From Lytechinus variegatus (Eukaryota > Echinodermata > Echinoidea > Temnopleuroida > Toxopneustidae), in assembly GCF_018143015.1 (NCBI RefSeq), contig NC_054743.1:63517244-63581243 (forward strand): DNA of 64,000 nucleotides. Reading direction: 5' to 3'. Position 1 is the first letter of the stretch, and the number at the start of each line of letters is the position of its first letter. This document shows, one piece after another, positions 25,201 through 34,200 of the stretch. Under the pieces are notes generated by a model. That model did no database searches, was not told where the DNA came from, and saw only the letters and a list, made by a program, of their open reading frames with translations. The position numbers were made by a program, and so were the translations under genes.

Positions 25201-28200
25201 GTCTCCAAGTGTTTTTATTTGAAGTATATGCCAGGTATATTTAGAAGAGACCATACTTGTCTGCATCCATGAAATTATATTTTGGCAGGAATGAGTGAAA
25301 GTGTAAAAATTCGAGGATCACTATTTGTCTACTAGGTGTATGTAAACTTTTGGCCCCAACTGTACTTGCCCAAAAATCTATTTCACTTGCCCGAAAAATG
25401 CTTGAAAAAAAGGTTTTACCTCTTCAAAGGAAAGTTTTGCGGTTATTAAAACCATTGACCTTTTTCTCTCTTTTGACATGAACTGATCTACCTTGTTATT
25501 GCATTTCTTTTTCCAAACTGATTTTTATCTTGCCTGCCATGACCAAAATTAAGGTCAATATCATATCATATTGACCCTGATTTTGGTCATTCTACTGTGA
25601 GAATTTTGCTTGCCCAATTCGGGCAAGTAGTTTTGGTCTTTACTTCAAAACACTTGCCCAACTCTAAGTTTTACTTCCCCGGGCAATCGGGCAAGTGCTT
25701 ATGTAGCACCCTGCATTCAAGTAAAACTACATACTATAATTCAATATGCACATGTATTACATCTGTTTGTAAGTGCACAAATTTATTGATTGTAATCCAG
25801 TTATTTTGTCAGCTTGATTAGCTTGATATGGGGATGTACAGATTTAGTAAGTTCTACCCAAGTTGTACATGTCTATCACTAGAAATAAGTATAAATCTGT
25901 CATTGTGTTGTTTTTTTTGAACAGCTCATCTTGAGAGAACTCTAAACATAGCCAAGGAAGAGATTAAAAAAGAAACAACAGAAAGACTAGATGAACAAAA
26001 ATACATAGCCTCCGAGGTGAGTACCACTGCACTATAACTTCTTTGAGGGCATGTTCACACTGGGCTTCATGTTTCACATTTTGAAAATTGATTTGGGATT
26101 GATACATCTAATATGAGGAAATAAGATAAGACATTGGAACAATATGCATCTAATTTGCATAATTTAATTTAATAGAAAAAAAATAAAAAAAACTTTAAAC
26201 AGTGATGTTAAAGAAAAATACCAGTAGTTGCAGTAAACACTGATTTCATGAGAAAGTCTTTAAAACCAGGCTTAATTGTCAGTATATCATCAAGGATCTA
26301 GATCTGATACAGTTACATTAACTGAACTTTGTGAAATCTTGAAATCTACGCTGAAAAATGTTCACACTGAAGATCACCAACACAGATAGGCACACGTGGG
26401 ACAGTGTATTATTATTGCTGGAATAAAGACCCGACGGAAGTGACCGAATCAGCGCTTATTTTGTTTATTTCTCAGCAATTACACAATTTCTTCCAGAATC
26501 CTTTGGCACATATTTTTTATTCATACAAACAGCCACTTAATTGGGTGGTCATTATATTAGATTCTGTAAAAAGTCATTTTGAGATTGTTACTAGAACTGG
26601 AATTTATCTTTAAATATCCTGAGGTACTTTTCAAAGTTTTGCATCATTAAGGATCTGAACGGAAGGGCTTCATCAGATTTACACTCCCATAAAAAACATT
26701 GTTGAAAAAAGCCCCTGTTGAATTCCGTGTACCTGTACCAAGATTATATATTTCTCGCAGATGTTTGTGTCTTTGCATACATGTATGCCTTTACTAATGC
26801 CATTCAAGAAAAGCACTCATATCGTGGAGTGTTGTGACCCATTGGATAGGTCTCTGGACAAAAAAAACAGATGGTCGACCACTTGTTGGTTTAAATCCCA
26901 ATCCTGGCATAGTTAAGCTGGCAGGCATCTTTTCCTTGAAACCCAGGAGTTATTACATGTATGCAGCATTCCCCTTAGAGTGCTTAGAAAATTTTTATAA
27001 AGTAAAGTGATAAGCAACTATATATTTTATTCTTATTGGTGTATGCATGTTTCTCATTCGAACTTTGCTTATTTCCTAACAGAAAGCGATCAAAACTCTC
27101 GACAAGTTTAGTGCCCAAGAAGTCATTGATAATGACTGGTTAAAGAAAGAGGTTAGTATTTTTATCACAAATTAATAGACATCGTTTTGATATATTCATT
27201 GCTATTATATTAACACGTAAATATTACTGGGGGTTTTTATCATTATCTTTTTTATTATCATTATTGGTATTATTATTGCCATTGTTTTTGTCTCACCTGC
27301 GAAGCAAAGTGAGACTATAGGCGCCGCTTTTCCGACGGCGGCGGCGGCGGCGTCAACATCAAATCTTAACCTGAGGTTAAGTTTTTGAAATGACGTCATA
27401 ACTTAGAAAGTATATGGACCTAGTTAATAAAACTTGGCCATAAGGTTAATCAAGTATTACTGAACATCCTATTAGAGTTTCATGTCACATGACCAAGGTC
27501 AAAGGTCATTTAGGGTCAATGAACTTAGACCATGTTGGAGGAATCAACATCGAAATCTTAACCTGAGGTTAAGTTTTTGAAATGTCATCATAACTTAGAA
27601 AATATATGGACCTAGTTCATGAAACTTGGACATTAGATTAATCAAGTATCACTGAACATCCTACATGAGTTTCACGTCACATGACCAAGGTCAAAGGTCA
27701 TTTAGGGTCAATGAACTTTGGCCGAATTGGGGATATCTGTTGAATTCCCATCATAACTTTGAAAGTTTATGGATCTGATTCATGAAACTTGGACACAATA
27801 ATAATCAAGCATCACTGAAAATTTTGTGCAAGTTTCAGGTCTCATGATTAAGGTCAAAGGTCATTTAGGGTCAATGAACTTTTGCCAAATCGGGGGTATC
27901 TGTTGAATTACCATCATAACTTTGAAAGTTTATTGGTCTAGTTCATTAAACTTGGACATTAGAGTAATCAAGTATCACTGAACATCCTGTGCGCGTTTCA
28001 GGTCACATGACCAAGGTCAAAGGTCAATGAACTTTGGCCGAATTGGGGGTATCTGTTGAATTACCATCATAACTTTGAAAGTTTATGGATCTGATTCATG
28101 AAACTTGTACATAAGAGTAATCAAGTATCACTGAATATCCTGTTCGAGTTTCAGGTCACATGATCAACGTCGAAGGTCATGTAAGGTCAATGAACTTTGG

Positions 28201-31200
28201 CCGTGTTGGGGTTTTTGTTGAATAACCATCATATCTCTGTAAGTTTATTGGTCTAGTTCATAAAAAGTGGACATAAGAGTAACCATGTATCACTGAACAT
28301 CTTGTGCAAGTTAGAGTAGTATTCAAAGTCAGCACTGCTGCTATATTGAACCGCGTGATGCAGGTGAGACGGCCAGAGGCATTCCACTTGTTATTATTAG
28401 TTATATTATTGTTATTATTATTAATATACTATGATGAAGATGATGATGATTATTATTAATTTCTAGTTGGAGCTTCACACAGAAGAGACCATTTCGCTCC
28501 AAGGGGAGGTAGAGCGATTAGAACGGGAGAATCTAACAGTAATGAGCGACCTGTTTGACTGTAGAATAGAGGATCTCAAAATATCAAGGTGAGAGGAAAT
28601 GTGAGTTTCCTTGGCATGTGAGTTGTGGGCATGTCATGGTTTAGTGGTTCTGACTCTCACCTTTCAAACAGAGGGTCGGAGTTTGAAGGCTAGCACTGGT
28701 GTGTTTTCCTTCGGCAAGAAATTTATCAATCCACACTGTGCTGCATTCGACCCAGGTGAGGTGATTTGGTACCCGGCAAGGATTTATCCCTTGAATGCAC
28801 TGAGCACAGGTAGTAGTAGCTCAAGCTAAAGCCGGGGTAATAATAGAAGCGCTTTGTATCCTTGGGCAAAAAGCGCTATATAAAACCAGCTATAATTATT
28901 ACTATTATTTCTCCATTCTTGAAAATTTGCAGTTTTTGATATTCTGTATCAATATCCATTTCTCTTCTTAAACTGTCGACCTTTAGAAATTAAATTTAGA
29001 ACGTTGCCAATTGAGCAGTATAAAAAGCACTGATCAAATAGGGTTACAAATCTGTCTCTTTCATAAAATAATCATCATTCACTAATGTTTATTGTTTGGG
29101 ACTTGAAGATATATACCTATATCCCGATCACAAGTATCGATACCGACACGTCATCATAACGTTTCCATGAATCATAACATGCTATTCTGAACCTACGAAC
29201 TTGTCTGAAATCTCTTTATTCGGAGTCCAACATGGTGTCCGAAGTGGGATTCATGGAAAATTTTCCGTAATTAAGACTTGTGCGGACATTTCAAATGCTA
29301 TCTTGGAGAAGGAAAATCACTTTGCAATGCTGATTTTGAGCCTCGAAACGTGAGTAACTTTTGCCGATTTCAGTCATTTCTTACTACAGTCCCAGCTATT
29401 GAAAATGGCGTCTTGTCAAATAGGCATCCCGGTACCACAGCCGATGTGCTGCAAGGGCAATTTGGAGTCAAATTGGAAGGCCTTTGAGGAGTCATGGAAC
29501 GACTACCGCATAGCGACAGAGCTAGATAAGAAGCCAGATAGCGTGCAAGTAGCAACTCTCAGATCAGTGATGGGCCAAGATTGTAAAGATAGATTGGCAA
29601 CCTTACCGATGAGTGATGCAGAGAGACTGAAACCGCAGATCATTGTCAAAAAACTGGCAGAACATTTTGCTCCAGCAAGGAATGTGCTATACGATCGGTA
29701 TGCACTGTTACATCTCTTCCCCGTATGAATTGGTCAAACTTCTCGCAGCTGTATACTATAGCCAAGCACTCCTTTTCAATTTGGGCATAGTTTTGTTCAC
29801 TCCTTGTCAAGGATCTAGATGCAAATGATACTGGCTGCCCATTCTGAAGCAAGGTCGCTCCCAGTCCCTTCTCCGAAGCATCACATTGTATGGTGACCTC
29901 CTCTTTTACATCATAGTACTTGAGCACTGGAGCTTGCGTGAGGAGTTGTTGCACCTCTTTGAGCGTTTCCTCATGTTCCGGTCTCCACTCAAAGTGCACA
30001 TCCTTGTCAGTCAGACGCCTCAGAGGCTCCGCCACATCTGATAGTCGAGGCAAGAATCTTGCAAGGTAAGTAACACTACCCAATAGCCTCTGGACACCTT
30101 TCTTGTCAGTCGGAGTTGGCATCTCCACAACAGCCTGTACCTTCTTTGGATCCGGTTTAAGGCCAGTTGCTGTCAAGAGATGTCCCATGTATGGCACTTC
30201 ACTCAGTCGTAATCTGAGCTTCTTCTTGTTCAAGGTTAGCCCGACCTTTCTTGCTCTTGCCAAGAACTTGCGGAGATTCTTGTCGTGGTCTGCTAAGGCT
30301 TCCTCCAGATTAGCGCCACTGCCATATACTAGGAAGTCATCTGCCACAACATCAACACCAGATAAGCCTTCAATGATCTCATGTTGCCTTCTCTGAAACT
30401 CTTCCGGTGCTGTACATATGCCAAAGGGCATACGAGTCCATCTATAACGACCGAATGGCGTTGCAAATGTCGTCAGTAAACTGCTCCTTTCTGTCAGCTT
30501 CACTTGCCAAAAACAAAACTATGCCCAAATTGAAAAGGAGTGCTTAGCTATAGTATACAGCTGCGAGAAGTTTGACCAATTCATACGGGGAAGAGATGTA
30601 ACAGTGCATACCGATCACAAACCCCTCGTACCAATCTTCAAGAAGGCTATACATAGTGCCCCAAAGCGGCTCCAGAGGATGATGCTAAGACTCCAGAACT
30701 ACCATCTGGATGTGATATACTGTCCAGGGAAAGAAATGTATATCGCTGATTGGCTGAGCAGAGCGTTCTTACCAACCACTGAAGGCAGAGATAAAATCTA
30801 TCAGGAGATAGAACAAATCAATCAGACTGAATACGTCCGAATCAGTGATGCAACGTCTATTCAGCTGCAAAAGGAGACGCTCCGAGATCCAGCACTGCAG
30901 ACACTGACATCAGTAGTAATGAACGGATGGCCGGAGACCAAAGATGATGTTCCTGTAGTAGTACGTGAGTACTACAATTACCGAGACGAAATAACGGTAC
31001 AGAATGGAGTTCTGTACAAGGGCATGAAAGTCATTGTTCCATCAGCCATGAGAGCCCTAATGCTGAATCGAGTGCATAGCAGTCACCTGGGAGTCGACGC
31101 CTGTGTTAGACGCGCTCGGGATGTTCTCTTTTGGCCAGGTATGCAGGCAGAGGTGAAAGAAAAGGTGACACAATGTAGCACCTGCAATGCGTTTCAGCCA

Positions 31201-34200
31201 AAACAACAAAAGGAGCCTATGTTGTCGTATGATATTCCGAGCAGGCCTTGGAGTATCGTGTCACAGGACCTTTTCACTCTTCACAACGAGGACTATCTGA
31301 TAACCGTTGACCACTACAGTGATTACTGGGAGATCGACAAGATAACAGGTGACACCAGAGCAGCAGTCATTGTGGCATGCACAAAAGGCCATTTCGCACG
31401 ATATGGACGTCCAGACAAGGTGATAACAGACAATGGACCCCAGTTTGTTGCCAAGGAGTATGCTCAGTTTGTTACCGACTGGGAGGTTGAGCATATAACC
31501 TCTTCGCCATTGCATGCTCAAAGCAATGGAAAAGCAGAATCAGCAGTGAAAATTGCCAAAACTCTCCTAAAGAAAGCAGCAAAACAAGGAGAAGACATCC
31601 AGTTGGCTTTATTGGATTGGAGGAATACTCCTGCTGATAGTGGTGCCAGCCCGGCACAAAAGATGATGGCTCGACGAACCAACACTCTACTACCAACACC
31701 AGAAGCACTCCTTAAACCACAAGTAATAGGGGGTGTATCACAACACATCAGTCACAAGAAACAGAGGGCCAAGAAATACTATGACCAAACAGCAGCACCA
31801 CTCCCTGAGCTAGAGATTGGACAACCGGTCCGCATCCAGCCTAAGAATCGTGGTTTGGAGTGGGGCAAAGGAATCTGCATGGAGAAAGTTGGTCCACGGT
31901 CATTCTTGGTTCAAACAGAAGCTGGCCGAATGTTAAGGAGGAACCGGAGGTTCTTGAGATCAACCGCTGAACCTCTCATTCCAGACACACAGATGGCTGA
32001 GACAGAGAGCCCAACAACAACACGTGATAGCCCAGAAGATGCTACTATATTCCAGCCAGTGGGTCAACAACCATCCTACGCTGAAGTGACAGCAAAACCA
32101 GTCGAATCGCGTGCTAAGGAGGTACCCGTGAACAACTCTCAGACTCAATCAACAAGCGCTGGTCGCGGAACGAACCAATCGAACTGGCCTACCAAATCTA
32201 CGCGCACCAGAACAGGAATCCAGATGCCAGCGAAATACAATCAGTTCGTTAGCAAATAACCTACACCGTAAGGATGATAACTGAGAGATTGGACTTGTAT
32301 AAAGAAGCAAGTGTATATAATTACAGAACAGTTTTTTTTTTTCTTCGCGTTTGTTGATAGTTTTGATAGTTTTTTCGCGTACGAAGAATATCGAGTTCAG
32401 CTGCAGGAAAATGCCTTGGAATGTGTTTTAAATAAAATAATGATTTTTTCAAGACGTGGGACTCATTTCTTCATTTGACTTCACACACTGGACATTGAAC
32501 TCTGTGCCAAAACTACTGATAAATGGACAAAAGACTCATTTTTTTTCACATGTTTTTTATTTTTTGAATTGATTTGAATGGTATCACTGAATGTAATGTG
32601 ACTGGGATGCAGAAGCTCAGCAAAACGATTCACACAAAACGGGAAGGGAGAAAAAAAGAAGGTAGTTGAAAAAAACAAAATCAATTATCTTTTAATGAAA
32701 GTTTTCACTATCCTTTTTCTATTTTTTAAAAGGAAGGGAGATGTTTGGGACTTGAAGATATATACCTATATCCCGATCACAAGTATCGATACCGACACGT
32801 CATCATAACGTTTCCATGAATCATAACATGCTATTCTGAACCTACGAACTTGTCTGAAATCTCTTTATTCGGAGTCCAACATTTATCATTATGAGAGGCT
32901 CGTCGGTTGAAGACTTTTTCTAAAGACATACTTGTGCAAGATGGCATGGTCCTCTAATGAGAATTGAGATATTAAAGATAAAGGCCTATTTAACCTAACG
33001 ATGAATCCCAAGCACAGGGGACAATAAGGATTAAATCAGAACTATAGGTGAGACCACTTGAACATTGTGGCATTTAAATGTGGTTTGTTATCACTTTGAA
33101 AGAGAAGCAGTTACGGTGTTGTGTTGAATTTGGTCATTCCATGTGTGTGGAAATTCCAGCGTTGCGATTGTCACCAGAGCAAATGTCATGGAGCCATTGT
33201 GTACACTGGTTGACCAATCTTTCAGTATCAACATGATTGATTGATGCTGCAATAAGGGTGCAACTTGATTGTATGTGCTATGAAACGCACAAATTAAGTC
33301 ATTTTAAATGAAAAGCTTAAATGCTTACTCTTCCCAATGTTAATGTATCTGGTTATGATATTCTTTCAAGTCTGTCATCATTAAGTCAATGCCAAATTAT
33401 TTTACCTATTAGGAAGTTTTACCTGACCCAGTTTGAGGATAATGAGGATCTTAACGATGGTGGAATCTTGGAGTTTGACCTGGCCAAGTCTGCAATCAGT
33501 CAGGGTGATGTTCCTCCTCCAATGGCAATCACACAAGGTATGGTAGCCTCTAAAATAAGACCCTTGTCACATTTTGAAAGGATCAGTCTTGGGTTAAAAG
33601 TCAGACATTAGTCGGGGGGGGGGAGGGGGTATTTGTCCACTAGCACTTGCACAAGGTTAGTGTAACCAAGGAGTTGCTGGTAACTCCTTGGTGTAACTTT
33701 ATCTTTGGTTTTCAAATTGAAGATTTATGATAACATTGATACCAAATGTTTGTTTTTGACATATTTTTTCCTTTTTTCCTTGCTATAAATAAGGCAATGT
33801 GTTTTTTTTCTGATTATTGAGTATAATAATAATAATATACTGATTTATATAGCGCAGAAACTATGTGCATATATTCTACTGCACTGCAATTTAGAGCTGG
33901 TGAAATGCTTGAAAACAAAATTAGAAAAGGGGTTACAGAAATGTATGGGATTTATTTGAATAGATAGGTTTTTCAATTTAAGTTTGAACGTTTCTATTGA
34001 TGGACAGGATCTCACAACATACGGCAAACCATTCCATAACGTTGAGGCTGCACAGGCAAAAGCACGATCTCCCAAGGTTATCTTTGTATTACGAGCGGGG
34101 ATGTGAAGAGCAAATTATAACTAGAACTACGTAGTATGTGAGAGTGTCTGTGAACTTTTCTTTGTAAAAGCTCAGAAATATAACGGGGGGCTTGTCCACT

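Larger units (their letters stand above)
23685..25713. mobile_element. hAT-like nonautonomous element, host of a Tc1 insertion
   Basis: Ends are cagggtgctacataa and ttatgtagcaccctg, each followed inward by cacttgcccgattgggcaagt-type motifs. CATTCAA flanks both sides (23678-23684 and 25714-25720), a 7-base direct repeat close to the 8 expected for hAT elements. Without the insertion it is about 420 bp. Related gggcaagt sequence lies at 62712-62795. Confidence 0.65.
29093..32881 (+). mobile_element. Ty3/gypsy-type LTR retrotransposon, young but broken
   Basis: The element lies in CCDC83 intron 7. It has 140-bp LTRs with TG...CA ends at 29093-29232 and 32742-32881, in which I saw no difference, and a 5-bp target duplication TTTAT on both sides (29088-29092 and 32882-32886). 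A primer-site-like tggtgtccgaagtggg follows the left LTR and a purine tract precedes the right one. Parts recognisable inside are a gag-like portion, reverse transcriptase and RNase H, and an integrase with the zinc-binding and catalytic core regions, in the gypsy order. The copy is broken by a large internal rearrangement (some of the pol part reads on the other strand), about two or three breaks in all. Matching LTRs point to a recent insertion. Confidence 0.9.
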
